The translations under genes and the position numbers were made by a program. From Candidatus Brevundimonas phytovorans (GTDB lineage Bacteria; Pseudomonadota; Alphaproteobacteria; Caulobacterales; Caulobacteraceae), in the NCBI GenBank assembly GCA_029203145.1, contig CP119309.1, forward strand, positions 1,513,001 to 1,577,000: a DNA stretch of 64,000 bases, written 5' to 3'. This document shows positions 1 to 8,576 of the stretch, piece by piece (position 1 is the stretch's first letter; each line of letters starts with the position of its first letter). A model generated the notes under the pieces. That model saw only the letters and a program-made list of their open reading frames with translations. It searched no databases and was not told where the DNA came from.

Positions 1-401
1 CCGAGCCGGCCGGCATCCCCGGCGCGCACCATTTCTACATCACCTTCAAGACGCGGGCGCCCGGCGTCTCGGTGCCGCCCGACGTTCTGGCCAAGTACCC
101 CGACGAGATGACCATCGTCCTGCAGCACCAGTACTGGGATCTCGACGTCCAGCACGACCGCTTCTCGATCATGCTGAAGTTCGGCGGCATGCCCAAGGTT
201 CTGGCCATGCCCTATTCGGCCGTGACCCGTTTCTACGACCCCAGCGTCCAGTTCCTGCTGCAGTTCGAAGAGCCGGAAATCGTCGAGGCCGAGATCGCGC
301 CCCTGACGCCGCCGGCCCGCGACCCGAACGCCGCCCCGCCCCCCTCGGGCGACGACGACGGCCCCAAGGTCGTCTCCCTGGACCAGTTCCGCAAGAAATA
401 G
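1..401 (+). CDS. sspB: SspB-family ClpXP adaptor (5' end outside window)
   Basis: C-terminal part of an alphaproteobacterial stringent starvation protein B homologue, which delivers ssrA-tagged and other substrates to ClpXP in the cytoplasm. The frame is open from base 3, before any start codon, so the gene begins upstream of the window. It reads GAHHFYITF and then APGVSVPPDV early on, typical of the SspB substrate-binding fold. It ends with a Pro/Asp-rich linker and a short tail, PKVVSLDQFRKK, which fits the ClpX-binding tail seen in SspB proteins. A small gene follows 12 bases downstream on the same strand. The family call is strong; only the N-terminal part is missing. Confidence 0.88.
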   Translation, partial: EPAGIPGAHHFYITFKTRAPGVSVPPDVLAKYPDEMTIVLQHQYWDLDVQHDRFSIMLKFGGMPKVLAMPYSAVTRFYDPSVQFLLQFEEPEIVEAEIAPLTPPARDPNAAPPPSGDDDGPKVVSLDQFRKK

Positions 402-413
402 GCGCTGGCCCTC

Positions 414-581
414 ATGACCGCCCCCGACGACAAGCCCGCCGAAACGCCCGCCCAGCGCGCGCTGCGCCTGAAACAGGCCGCCCAGAAGACCCGCCCCGGC
501 CCGCCGCAAAAAGGCGGCCTCCAGCGCGACCAGTCCATCACGGTCAAATCCGGCTCGAACAAGCCCTGGATGACGCGCTAG
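414..581 (+). CDS. Conserved-looking small basic protein, 55 aa
   Basis: Short ATG-initiated frame 12 bases after the sspB stop codon, with the same codon bias as its neighbour. The product is 55 residues, rich in Pro, Lys, Arg and Gln, with a central QKTRPGPPQKGG stretch and the C-terminal end SNKPWMTR. It has no membrane segment or signal peptide and looks largely disordered. I do not recognise a named family. Its position suggests co-transcription with sspB. The coding call rests on spacing, codon use and the ordered C-terminus rather than on homology. Confidence 0.6.
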   Translation: MTAPDDKPAETPAQRALRLKQAAQKTRPGPPQKGGLQRDQSITVKSGSNKPWMTR

Positions 582-648
582 CCGGGGCTACTCACCAGAC
601 TTTCTGGTGGCAGCCTTAGGGTGGAAAGCGGGAGTTCGTGGTCTTGGT

Positions 649-1116
649 TCAATCGTCCAATGACACGAACTTCAGGTCCAGATACCGCTGAAGCCAACTG
701 TCAAAAGACGCCGCTAAGAGTGCGATCTCGCCGCTATCGTGGTCGAAGAACCACACTTGGGAATTTTGGCTTAGCCCACCGCTATCAAAGACGAACAAAT
801 TGCCCATGCAATCCGAAGCAAAGGCGATTTTGTCTTTTGGCAAACCCATCTGTCGCCATGCCTGGGTCGTTTCGACCATCTCGTCTGCTGCGAGAAACTC
901 TGCCACATCCGAAAAATCGGCTTCCTCTTCACAGATGCTGTGCAGAAGAGCAGTTGTCGGCCTCGGCAAGCCAATGCTGAGGACGGCATCACGGTAGTCG
1001 CTAGGCAAGCGGCTATCGAGCTGATCCTCCGCTCGCTTGAGGTCGGCAACTAGGACCCGTACAGGCGGGTATTCGGGATGCGACCATTTCGATGAAAAAT
1101 CGGCGAGCGCGCGCAT
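649..1116 (-). CDS. SMI1/KNR4 (SUKH) family protein
   Basis: A 155-residue protein that reads as a single SMI1/KNR4 domain. It has an N-terminal helix followed by RLPSDYRDAVLSIGLP, a middle segment with FASDCMGNLFVFD, and VWFFDHDSGEIALLAASFD before a C-terminal helix ending WLQRYLDL. Bacterial members of this superfamily are often immunity proteins against polymorphic toxins, though many are lone genes of unknown role. No toxin gene lies next to it here. The base composition is visibly less GC-rich than in the flanking genes, which hints at acquisition. It starts at an ATG with a GGGGG stretch just upstream and converges with the small gene downstream of sspB. Confidence 0.75.
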   Translation of the reverse strand: MRALADFSSKWSHPEYPPVRVLVADLKRAEDQLDSRLPSDYRDAVLSIGLPRPTTALLHSICEEEADFSDVAEFLAADEMVETTQAWRQMGLPKDKIAFASDCMGNLFVFDSGGLSQNSQVWFFDHDSGEIALLAASFDSWLQRYLDLKFVSLDD

Positions 1117-1223
1117 TATGCCCCCTGAGCGTTGTGGGCATGATTGCCAGCTTGGCTGCTAGGCTAGCCGACGTTGTACATGTCGCCTATGGGTCGAAAC
1201 AGTCTTTGGCCTGAACCGGCCAT

Positions 1224-2390
1224 TCAGCTCTTACGTGCCGCGATAACTCGCAACACCGCGTCCGCCGCCAACTCTGACGGATCGGGACCGCCTCGCCCCA
1301 TCAGATCAAGGGCCGCCGTCTGGCGCGCAGCCTGATCGGCCGCCGCCTGCGGGTCCGACAACAGGCGCCCCACCGCCTCGGTCAGTTTCTCGGGCGTGGC
1401 GTCGTTCTGGATGAACTCGGGGGCGATGCGGTCGTCGGCGGCGATGTTGAACAGGGTGATGTGCTTGGCCGTCACCAGGTTTTTCATCAGCAGGTAGGAC
1501 AGGCCGTCGATCTTGTAGGCGATGACCATGGGCGCGCCGGCCAGGGCCAATTCGGTCGAGACCGTGCCACTGGTAGCCAGGGCGACATTGGCGGCCTTCA
1601 TCGCATCATACTTGTCGGCTTCGGGCGCCAGATGGGCGCGGAAGGGCCAGGCGGCGACGCGGCCCGCCACGTCGGCGGCGACCGTGCCGGCGGCGATCAC
1701 GGCCACCTCCAGCGACGGGTTCGCCGCCTTAAGACGCTTCACTGTCTCCTCGAAGACCGGCGTCATCCGCGTGATCTCGCTGGGGCGACTACCTGGCAGG
1801 ACCAGCAGCAGGGGCGCTTCGGCGGCGATGCCGCGCGCGGCGCGGAACCGGGAGCCGTCGGCGCTGGCCATGTCGACGTGCAAAGCCTGAGAGCCAACGA
1901 CCGTCGTCGGCAGACCCTCGCGCTCGAACCAGGGCGCGTCGAAGCTGTAGAGCGACAGCAGATGATCGACGCTGGCGGCCAGGGTCTTGGCCCGGCCCGG
2001 ACGCGAGGCCCAGACCTGGGGGCCGACATACTTGATCAGCGGCACGCCCGGCAGCACCTCGCGCAGGGCCTTGGCCACGCGGATGGTGAAGCCCCAGCTG
2101 TCGATCAGGACCACGGCGTCGGGCTGCTCAGCCTTGGCCAGAGCCACCGTATCGGCCACCCGACGCTTGACCAGACCATAGGCCTTCAGTCCCTCGATCC
2201 AGCCCAGGATGGACAGTTCGGCGATGTCGAAGGGGCTGACGACGCCCTCGGCGGCCATCTTGGGACCGCCGACGCCGACAAAGCTGACATCCGATCCCAG
2301 CCGCGTCTTCAAGGCCTGCGCCAGACCGGCGCCCAGGGCGTCGCCCGAGGCCTCGGCGGCGACCAGCATGATCTTCAGGGAGTGGCTCAT
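1224..2390 (-). CDS. lpxB: Lipid-A-disaccharide synthase
   Basis: LpxB, a GT19-family glycosyltransferase of 388 residues, condenses UDP-2,3-diacylglucosamine with lipid X to form the lipid A disaccharide at the cytoplasmic face of the inner membrane. The N-terminus reads KIMLVAAEASGDALGAGL, the GExSGD-type family motif. Further on are FVGVGGPKMAAEG, YVGPQVWASRPGR and LLVLPGSRPSEI, and the acceptor region includes ATSGTVSTELALAGAPMVI. The length is normal. The start codon overlaps the lpxI stop as ATGA, so the two are translationally coupled. It is the last gene of the lipid A cluster. Confidence 0.96.
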   Translation of the reverse strand: MSHSLKIMLVAAEASGDALGAGLAQALKTRLGSDVSFVGVGGPKMAAEGVVSPFDIAELSILGWIEGLKAYGLVKRRVADTVALAKAEQPDAVVLIDSWGFTIRVAKALREVLPGVPLIKYVGPQVWASRPGRAKTLAASVDHLLSLYSFDAPWFEREGLPTTVVGSQALHVDMASADGSRFRAARGIAAEAPLLLVLPGSRPSEITRMTPVFEETVKRLKAANPSLEVAVIAAGTVAADVAGRVAAWPFRAHLAPEADKYDAMKAANVALATSGTVSTELALAGAPMVIAYKIDGLSYLLMKNLVTAKHITLFNIAADDRIAPEFIQNDATPEKLTEAVGRLLSDPQAAADQAARQTAALDLMGRGGPDPSELAADAVLRVIAARKS

Positions 2391-3235
2391 CGTACGCCCC
2401 AGACGAACAGGCCCAGTCGATCCGCCGTCGCGACCAAGGCTTCATGGTCGATGATGATCAGCCGCCCTGCGAACCCGCCGATGCCCGCCAGACCCGCAGC
2501 GGCGGCCAGTTCGACCGTCGTGGAGCCGATGACGGGCATGTCCACGCGCAGGTCCTGAATCGGTTTGGGCGCCTTGCCCAGCGCGCCCTTCAGCGCGCCG
2601 GGCGCGCCGTGCAGGTCTGCGGGCAGCCCCGCCACGCGGCGCAGCATCTCGTCGGTGCCTTCCTGCGCCTCGACCGCCAACACCAATCCGTCGCAGACGA
2701 CCGCGCCCTGACCGATATCCAGTTCACCTGATTTTTCAGCGACGTGCAGGGCCTTCTTCAGGTCGGCAAGCTGCTCCGCCGTCGGCGACACGGCGCCGAG
2801 CGCGCCGGGCGCCAGGGCCTCGCCGCCCAGAATGTCGTCGGCGCCTTCGACTGCGTACCCCTCGGCCTCGAACACCGACAGGATCTTGCGCAACAGGGCG
2901 TCATCGCCCTTGGTCGCCGCCGCCACGATGCCGGGCAGCAGGGTCGCGCCCTTGAAGTCGGGCTTCAAATTCTTGAAGTCAGGCCGGTTCACATAGCCCG
3001 CGAAACAGACGGCCTCGCAGCCCTCAGCCTTCATCGCCTTCAGGATACGGCCAATCTCGGCCATGCCGAACTCTTCGCCCGGCCAGCGCACCAGATGCTC
3101 GTCGGCGAAGCCCGCCAGACGGATGATGAAGACTGCCCGCCCCTCGACTTCGCACCGCGTCGCAATACGGATAGGCAGATCACCGGAACCCGCGATCAGG
3201 GCCAGCTTGGGCGCCCCAAAAGCCGGGCTTGTCAT
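2387..3235 (-). CDS. lpxI: UDP-2,3-diacylglucosamine diphosphatase LpxI
   Basis: LpxI (formerly DUF1009) hydrolyses UDP-2,3-diacylglucosamine to lipid X and UMP. It replaces LpxH in alphaproteobacteria. The 282-residue protein begins MTSPAFGAPKLALIAGSGDLP and contains CFAGYVNRPDFKNLKPD and the C-terminal domain segment VDMPVIGSTTVELAAAAGLAGI. The ATG at 3235 overlaps the lpxA stop by four bases (ATGA), which settles the start even though the frame stays open further upstream. It sits between lpxA and lpxB, supplying the donor for LpxB. Confidence 0.95.
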   Translation of the reverse strand: MTSPAFGAPKLALIAGSGDLPIRIATRCEVEGRAVFIIRLAGFADEHLVRWPGEEFGMAEIGRILKAMKAEGCEAVCFAGYVNRPDFKNLKPDFKGATLLPGIVAAATKGDDALLRKILSVFEAEGYAVEGADDILGGEALAPGALGAVSPTAEQLADLKKALHVAEKSGELDIGQGAVVCDGLVLAVEAQEGTDEMLRRVAGLPADLHGAPGALKGALGKAPKPIQDLRVDMPVIGSTTVELAAAAGLAGIGGFAGRLIIIDHEALVATADRLGLFVWGVR

Positions 3236-4020
3236 TCCGCGTCCGGCAGACAGAGCGGCCGCTTGGCGCCGTCGCGGATGAAGGCGACGATCTCCATGAT
3301 CTCGGGCAGGTCGGCATAGATCGCCTCGACCCGGTCCAGGCGCTCGGCGAAGACGCCCTCGCCCTCGAACAGGTCGCGGAAGGCGGCCAGCAGGCGGCGC
3401 ACCGCGTCCTTGCCGTAACCCTTGCGCTTCAGCCCGATCAGGTTGAGGCCGTGCAGGCTGGCGTGGTTGCCCCAGGCCGAGCCGTAGGGGATGACGTCGC
3501 GCGTCACAGCGGCCAGACCGCCGACGATGGCGCCCTGCCCCACCCGACCGTTCTGGTGCACGGCGCACAGGCCGCCCAGGAAGACCTTGTCCCCGACCTG
3601 GGCATGGCCGCCCAGGGTGGCGTTGTTGGCCATGACGACATTGTCGCCGACGACGCAGTCGTGGCCAACGTGGGCGCCGGTCATGAACAGGCTGTTCGAA
3701 CCGACCCGCGTCACGCCCGTCCCCTGCGGCGTGCCCCGGTTGAAGGTGGCGTGCTCGCGGATGACGTTGTCCGAGCCGATCTCCAGCCGCACCGGCTCGC
3801 CCTTGTAGCCATTGTGCTGCGGGTCGCCGCCGATGACGGCGAAGGGATGGATTACGGTCCGCGCGCCCACGCTGGTGTCCTGCTGGACCACCACATGGCT
3901 GATCAGCTTGACGCCCTCGGCCAGGCTCACGCCGGGGCCGACAATGCACCAGGGACCGATGACGACCCCGTCAGCGATCTGGGCCGAGGCGTCGATGACG
4001 GCGGTCGGGTGGATGGTCAC
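3232..4020 (-). CDS. lpxA: UDP-N-acetylglucosamine acyltransferase
   Basis: LpxA transfers a 3-hydroxyacyl chain from ACP to UDP-GlcNAc, the first step of lipid A synthesis. The 262-residue protein opens with left-handed beta-helix hexapeptide repeats (HPTAVIDASAQIADGVVIG). It carries GAHVGHDCVVGDNVVMAN, which includes the catalytic-His segment, and ends in the usual alpha-helical C-terminal domain (GKDAVRRLLAAFRDLF). The start is GTG, sharing four bases (GTGA) with the fabZ stop, and the stop overlaps lpxI. The length matches the family. Confidence 0.96.
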   Translation of the reverse strand: MTIHPTAVIDASAQIADGVVIGPWCIVGPGVSLAEGVKLISHVVVQQDTSVGARTVIHPFAVIGGDPQHNGYKGEPVRLEIGSDNVIREHATFNRGTPQGTGVTRVGSNSLFMTGAHVGHDCVVGDNVVMANNATLGGHAQVGDKVFLGGLCAVHQNGRVGQGAIVGGLAAVTRDVIPYGSAWGNHASLHGLNLIGLKRKGYGKDAVRRLLAAFRDLFEGEGVFAERLDRVEAIYADLPEIMEIVAFIRDGAKRPLCLPDAE

Positions 4021-4481
4021 TGGGCGGGTTCCGCCACGGTCACGACCATGGCCATGAACTCGGCTTCGGCGGCCAGCTTGCCGTCGATGAAGGTCTCGCC
4101 ACGGAACTTGTAGGCGTCGCCGCGCGCGCGGATCACCTTGACCTCCATGCGCAGCTGGTCGCCCGGACGGGCGGGCTTGCGGAAGCGCACGCCGTCGATG
4201 GACATGAACATGATGACCTTGTCGGCCACCGCCACGTCCAGCGACTTGGACATCAGCAAAGCGCCCGTCTGGGCCATGGCCTCGACGATCAGGACGCCCG
4301 GCATGACCGGATCGATCGGGAAGTGGCCGGGGAAGAAGGGCTCGTTGTGGGTGACGTTCTTGATCCCCACGATAGAGGTCGCCGCTACGAAAGCCTCGGC
4401 CTTGTCGACCAGCAGGAAGGGATAGCGATGCGGCAGCCGCCGCATGACTTCCGCGTAGTCGATCCTGTCAGCGTCGCTCAT
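4017..4481 (-). CDS. fabZ: 3-hydroxyacyl-ACP dehydratase FabZ
   Basis: FabZ dehydrates 3-hydroxyacyl-ACP to trans-2-enoyl-ACP in fatty acid elongation, drawing on the same 3-hydroxyacyl-ACP pool that LpxA and LpxD use. It is 154 residues long, with the active-site motifs [13 protein letters not shown] and [19 protein letters not shown] of the hot-dog fold family. It overlaps lpxD upstream and lpxA downstream by four bases each. This lpxD-fabZ-lpxA order is the standard proteobacterial arrangement and balances membrane phospholipid against lipid A. Confidence 0.96.
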   Translation of the reverse strand: MSDADRIDYAEVMRRLPHRYPFLLVDKAEAFVAATSIVGIKNVTHNEPFFPGHFPIDPVMPGVLIVEAMAQTGALLMSKSLDVAVADKVIMFMSIDGVRFRKPARPGDQLRMEVKVIRARGDAYKFRGETFIDGKLAAEAEFMAMVVTVAEPAQ

Positions 4482-5491
4482 GATTCTCTCGGGGTCTTTT
4501 TCTGGGACGCCTGTTTGGCCAGCCAGATGGCTTCACGCAAGGATTGGCGAAGGGGTTTTGCAGGATAGCCGGACCAGGTCTCGCCCGGCGGCACATCGGC
4601 CAGGACGCCGCCGCCGGCCGCGACACGCGCCCCTTCGCCGATGGTGATGTGGTCGCCCACGCCCGCCCGTCCGCCGAAGATGCAGTTGTCGCCGGTCGTG
4701 ACCGATCCCGCCAGACCGACGTGACCGGCCATCAGGTTGTTGCGGCCGATGACGCAGTTGTGGCCGATCATGACCAGGTTATCGATCTTGGAATTTTCAC
4801 CGATCACGGTGTCGCCATAGGCGCCGCGGTCGATGCACGAGTTGGCCCCGACGGTGACGCCGTCTTGCAGAATGACGCGGCCCAGTTGCGGAATATCCAC
4901 GGGCCCGGCTTTCGACCCGGCGGCGCCAAAGCCCGCCTCGCCGATGCGTGCGCCCGACAGCAACTTCACCCGATCGCCCAGCAGAGCGAAGCCGATGGAG
5001 ACATTGGAACCGATCAGGCAGTCACGGCCGATCTGAACGCCCGGACCGACAACAGTATTGGCGCCGATGCGCGTGCCGCGACCGATGCGGACGCCCTCGC
5101 CCAGCACCACGCCCGGCTCGATGACGACGCTGTCGTCCTCGATAGCCTCTGCGACGCTGGCCACGCGATCCAGCCGGATCGGGTGGTGCAGCAGGGCCGA
5201 AGCCCGCGCCCAGGCGGCCTGGGCTTCACCGGACACGATCACCGCCGCGCCCGATGGCGCCGCCTCGACCGCCGAGGCCGGAAGGATGACGCAGCCCGCG
5301 TGGGTTTCCGCCAGAGCCGCCGCGAACTTCCGGTCGCCCAGAAACGCAATCGCGCCCCGGTCCGCTGAGGACAGGGGCGCAACGGCCGAGATGACGACGT
5401 CGCCGCCCCGGACCACCTCCCCGCCGATTTGCTCGGCGAGGGCGGCGACCGTCAGGGGCGACAGGGTCTGAAAGAACCTCGGATCGGGCAT
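4478..5491 (-). CDS. lpxD: UDP-3-O-(3-hydroxyacyl)glucosamine N-acyltransferase
   Basis: LpxD adds the N-linked 3-hydroxyacyl chain in the third step of lipid A synthesis. The 337-residue protein has the N-terminal uridine-binding domain (residues about 1-100, with [15 protein letters not shown]) and a long hexapeptide beta-helix. The helix includes [20 protein letters not shown], whose His fits the catalytic position, and [20 protein letters not shown] short helical C-terminus follows ([16 protein letters not shown]). It ends in an ATGA overlap with fabZ and begins 8 bases after the ompH stop. Confidence 0.96.
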   Translation of the reverse strand: MPDPRFFQTLSPLTVAALAEQIGGEVVRGGDVVISAVAPLSSADRGAIAFLGDRKFAAALAETHAGCVILPASAVEAAPSGAAVIVSGEAQAAWARASALLHHPIRLDRVASVAEAIEDDSVVIEPGVVLGEGVRIGRGTRIGANTVVGPGVQIGRDCLIGSNVSIGFALLGDRVKLLSGARIGEAGFGAAGSKAGPVDIPQLGRVILQDGVTVGANSCIDRGAYGDTVIGENSKIDNLVMIGHNCVIGRNNLMAGHVGLAGSVTTGDNCIFGGRAGVGDHITIGEGARVAAGGGVLADVPPGETWSGYPAKPLRQSLREAIWLAKQASQKKTPRES

Positions 5492-5499
5492 GGCCCGTC

Positions 5500-6084
5500 T
5501 TACGACTGCGGCTGAGCCGGAACCGGCATACGATTGAAGCTGAGCGTCGGCAGGGCCGCGTTCAGGCGCTGGATGACCAGCGGCGTCACATCCATGGCCG
5601 GGTTCATGATGAAGACGCTCTCACGGTCGACCAGGATGCCGCAGCCCTTTTCCTGATAGACGGCGACTAGGATCGGCTCGATGGCTTCCGAGATCTTCTT
5701 GCGCTGTTCAGCCAGGGTGTAGCGCAGTTCGCCGTCGCGGGTCTGTTCCAGCTGCTGGGCTTCCTGGGCGCGCTGTTGCAGGGCCTGACGGCGTTGGTTC
5801 AGTTGGTCGGCCGGGATGGTCGACGCGCCCTGTTGCAGGGCCTGATACTCGGTCTGCAGCTGCGTGGCGTAGGGAGCGATTTCACCCTGAACGTCCTTGG
5901 CCAGTTGCTCCATGCGGGCTTGAACGGCTTGGCCGACCGTCGACTGGGCCAGCGCCTGCTGGTTGAAATAGACGCAGACGCCCGGGATGGCCGGACCGGG
6001 GTTGGCCGGACCTTGCGCCTGGGCCATGGCCGCCGAAGCGGAGAGCGAGACAAGGGCGGCGGCGCCGATAGCAAACAGTTTCAT
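5500..6084 (-). CDS. OmpH/Skp-family periplasmic chaperone
   Basis: A 194-residue OmpH-family protein, the Skp-type chaperone that keeps unfolded outer-membrane proteins soluble in the periplasm and hands them to BamA. It has a cleavable signal peptide (hydrophobic stretch in residues 3-20, then AMAQAQG). The body is long, charged and Gln-rich, predicted coiled coil (residues about 55-140), and is followed by [22 protein letters not shown], the conserved OmpH end. The C-terminus is Pro/Gln-rich. It lies between bamA and lpxD, the classic arrangement. Confidence 0.93.
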   Translation of the reverse strand: MKLFAIGAAALVSLSASAAMAQAQGPANPGPAIPGVCVYFNQQALAQSTVGQAVQARMEQLAKDVQGEIAPYATQLQTEYQALQQGASTIPADQLNQRRQALQQRAQEAQQLEQTRDGELRYTLAEQRKKISEAIEPILVAVYQEKGCGILVDRESVFIMNPAMDVTPLVIQRLNAALPTLSFNRMPVPAQPQS

Positions 6085-6116
6085 CTTGAACCTTTGAGCA
6101 GTCTGGAAGGCTGCGG

Positions 6117-8576
6117 TTAGAACTGGGTCGAGGTGGAGAAGCGGAAGGTCTCGGTCTTGTCGTAATCTTCCTTCGACAGAACCTTCGACAGGTCGAAGCG
6201 GATTGGTCCCATCGGCGAACGCCAGTGGATGCTGAGGCCCGCCGCGGCCCGCAGGGCCAGGTTGTCGACGATGTTCGGGTTGGGCAGGCCGGTGACGGAG
6301 TTGACCGTATAGCGGTCGTCCAGCAGGCCCAGGGTGCCGACATCGGCGAACAGCGAGGTCTTGATGCCGTATTCGTCGGGCAGATAGTTCGGCACCGTCA
6401 GTTCAACCGTGCCGATGGCGTAGAAGTTGCCGCCCAGGGCGTCGGTCGTCGTCAGGTCGCGCGCGCCCATGCCGGCCGTCTCGAATCCGCGGAAGGTGTT
6501 GCCGCCCTTGAAGAAGCGGTCGTTGATGCGGATCGGATCGCCGTTCCAGCCGGTGACATAGCCGGTCGAGCCTTGCACGCTCACGACCCAGGCAGGGCTG
6601 ATGCCATAGTACCAGGAAGCGTCCGCCTCGGTCTTCAGATAGTTCACGTCGCCGCCGATGCCGGCGAGATCCTGACGCACCGAGGCCGACCAACCGCGCG
6701 TAGGGCGCACAGGATCGTTACGGCGGTCAACCATCAGCGTATAGCCCGCCGACGAGTTGATGAAGGCGCCGGCCTGATCGCACAGGGCCGACGACCCCTG
6801 GCCGCTGCCGCAGTAGCCGCTCGGGATGATGACTTCGTCATTCTTCAGGAAGTAGCGGACGCTGAACAGCGAATAGCCGTTCAGGGGGTAGCTGAGCCGC
6901 AGACCGCCGCCCGTCGAGCGATAGTCGTACGAGGAGTATTCGCTGAGGTCGTAGCGGGTGTGGAACAGGTCGAAACCGGCCCGCAGGTCACGGCCCAGGA
7001 ACTTCGGCTCGGTGAAGCGGAAGTCGATCTGCTGGCGCAGCGAACCCCACTCGGCGCGGGCCACGACGTTCTGGCCGCGCCCGCGGAAGTTGCGCTCGGT
7101 GATGCCCAGGTTGAGCACAAAGGAATCGACCGAGCTGAAGCCCGCGCCGACCGACAGTTCACCCGTCGGCTGCTCCTCCACCGTCACGTTGACGACGCTG
7201 CGATCCGGCGCGCTGCCACGCGTTTCCTCGATCTTGACGTCCTTGAAGAAGCCCAGGGCGCGCAGGTTGTTGCGCGACCGCTCCACCAGCGACCGGTTGA
7301 AGGCGTCGCCCTCGCCGACCATCAGTTCGCGACGGATGACGGAATCCAGGGTGCGGGTGTTACCGACGACGTTGATGCGGTCGATATAGACGCGCTGGCC
7401 TTCCTTCAGGTTGAAGGTCACATCGACCGTGTCGGTCTCGGGGTTGGCGCGATAGCTGGGGTTGATCTCGACGAAGGCGTAACCGGCGGAGCCCGCCGCA
7501 AAGGTCAGGGCGTCGACGGCGCGCTCGATCCGGTCGCTTTCATACAGGTCGCCCGAGCGGATCGGCAGCAGACGTTGCAGGAAATCGGCGTTCAGGCGGT
7601 CGTTTTCGGTCACGACCTTGACGTCGCCGAACTTGTAACGGTCGCCCTCTTCCACGGTGATCGTCATGCCGAAAGCACTGTTGTCCGGCTTCAGTTCCGC
7701 CACGGAAGACAGGATACGGAAGTCGTAATAGCCCCGGTTGGTGTAGAACTTCCGCAGTTGCTCGCGGTCGTAATCCAGACGGTTGGGGTCATAGTTGTCG
7801 TTCGAGCTGAACAGACGCCACCAGGACGATTCCTTGGTGACCATGACGTCGCGCAGGTCGCTGTCCGAAAACGCCGTATTGCCCAGGAAGGTGATGGCGG
7901 CGACGCCGGTTTCGGGGCCTTCGTCGATCTCGAAGACCACATCGACGCGGTTCTGTTCCAACTGGACCAGCTTGGGCGTCACGGTGGCCGAGATACGGCC
8001 CGACAGGCGGTACAGTTCGATGATCTTGCCGACATCCTCCTGGACGCGGGCGCGGGTATAGATGCCGCGCGGCTTGATCGTGACCTCGTCCGTCAGCTTC
8101 TTCTGCGTGAGGGCCTTGTTACCCTCGAACGTCACCTGGTTGATGATCGGGTTTTCCGCGATCTCGACCACCAGGTCGCCATTGGGCTGAAGGCCCAGTT
8201 GCACGTTGGCGAACAGGCCGGTGCGCGACAGGGTGCGAACCGCAACGTCGATGGTCGCGGCGTCGATGGTGTCGCCCGGCTGGATCGGCAGATAGGACAG
8301 GACCGTGGTCTGGTCGATGCGCTGATTGCCGCGCACCAGGATGCGGCTGACGACCGCGCGGTCCTCGGCCGGGGCGGCGACCACGACCTGCGGATCCTGC
8401 TGCGCGCCAGCGGTCACGGCGGCGGGCGCCGTCTGCGCCAGCGTCGGTCCGGCAAGGCCGGCGGCGACAGCCAACGCCAATGCGCTGGGTCCAAGGATAC
8501 GGCCACGGGTTCGGATCATGAGGCGACTGTCGTTCTGAATCATTCGGGGAACCATCGGGGGCTGGCGTCGGCTCAC
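6117..8576 (-). CDS. bamA: Outer membrane protein assembly factor BamA
   Basis: BamA is the central pore of the machine that folds beta-barrel proteins into the outer membrane. The protein has a signal peptide, five POTRA repeats (starting near VSRILVRGNQRIDQTTVLSY) and a C-terminal barrel. The barrel includes GGNTFRGFETAGMG, the family RGF motif, and ends in STSTQF with a terminal aromatic residue. The start used is a GTG overlapping the rseP stop (GTGA). Internal ATGs at 8543 and 8519 are possible, and the last would put the signal peptide right at the N-terminus (MIRTRGRILG). Total length is 819 residues from the GTG. Confidence 0.96.
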   Translation of the reverse strand: MSRRQPPMVPRMIQNDSRLMIRTRGRILGPSALALAVAAGLAGPTLAQTAPAAVTAGAQQDPQVVVAAPAEDRAVVSRILVRGNQRIDQTTVLSYLPIQPGDTIDAATIDVAVRTLSRTGLFANVQLGLQPNGDLVVEIAENPIINQVTFEGNKALTQKKLTDEVTIKPRGIYTRARVQEDVGKIIELYRLSGRISATVTPKLVQLEQNRVDVVFEIDEGPETGVAAITFLGNTAFSDSDLRDVMVTKESSWWRLFSSNDNYDPNRLDYDREQLRKFYTNRGYYDFRILSSVAELKPDNSAFGMTITVEEGDRYKFGDVKVVTENDRLNADFLQRLLPIRSGDLYESDRIERAVDALTFAAGSAGYAFVEINPSYRANPETDTVDVTFNLKEGQRVYIDRINVVGNTRTLDSVIRRELMVGEGDAFNRSLVERSRNNLRALGFFKDVKIEETRGSAPDRSVVNVTVEEQPTGELSVGAGFSSVDSFVLNLGITERNFRGRGQNVVARAEWGSLRQQIDFRFTEPKFLGRDLRAGFDLFHTRYDLSEYSSYDYRSTGGGLRLSYPLNGYSLFSVRYFLKNDEVIIPSGYCGSGQGSSALCDQAGAFINSSAGYTLMVDRRNDPVRPTRGWSASVRQDLAGIGGDVNYLKTEADASWYYGISPAWVVSVQGSTGYVTGWNGDPIRINDRFFKGGNTFRGFETAGMGARDLTTTDALGGNFYAIGTVELTVPNYLPDEYGIKTSLFADVGTLGLLDDRYTVNSVTGLPNPNIVDNLALRAAAGLSIHWRSPMGPIRFDLSKVLSKEDYDKTETFRFSTSTQF

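Noticed and set aside
593..609. CACCAGA-CTT-TCTGGTG hairpin between convergent genes as a terminator
   Set aside because: Perfect seven-pair stem but no T run on either side; could help end transcripts but is not a convincing intrinsic terminator.
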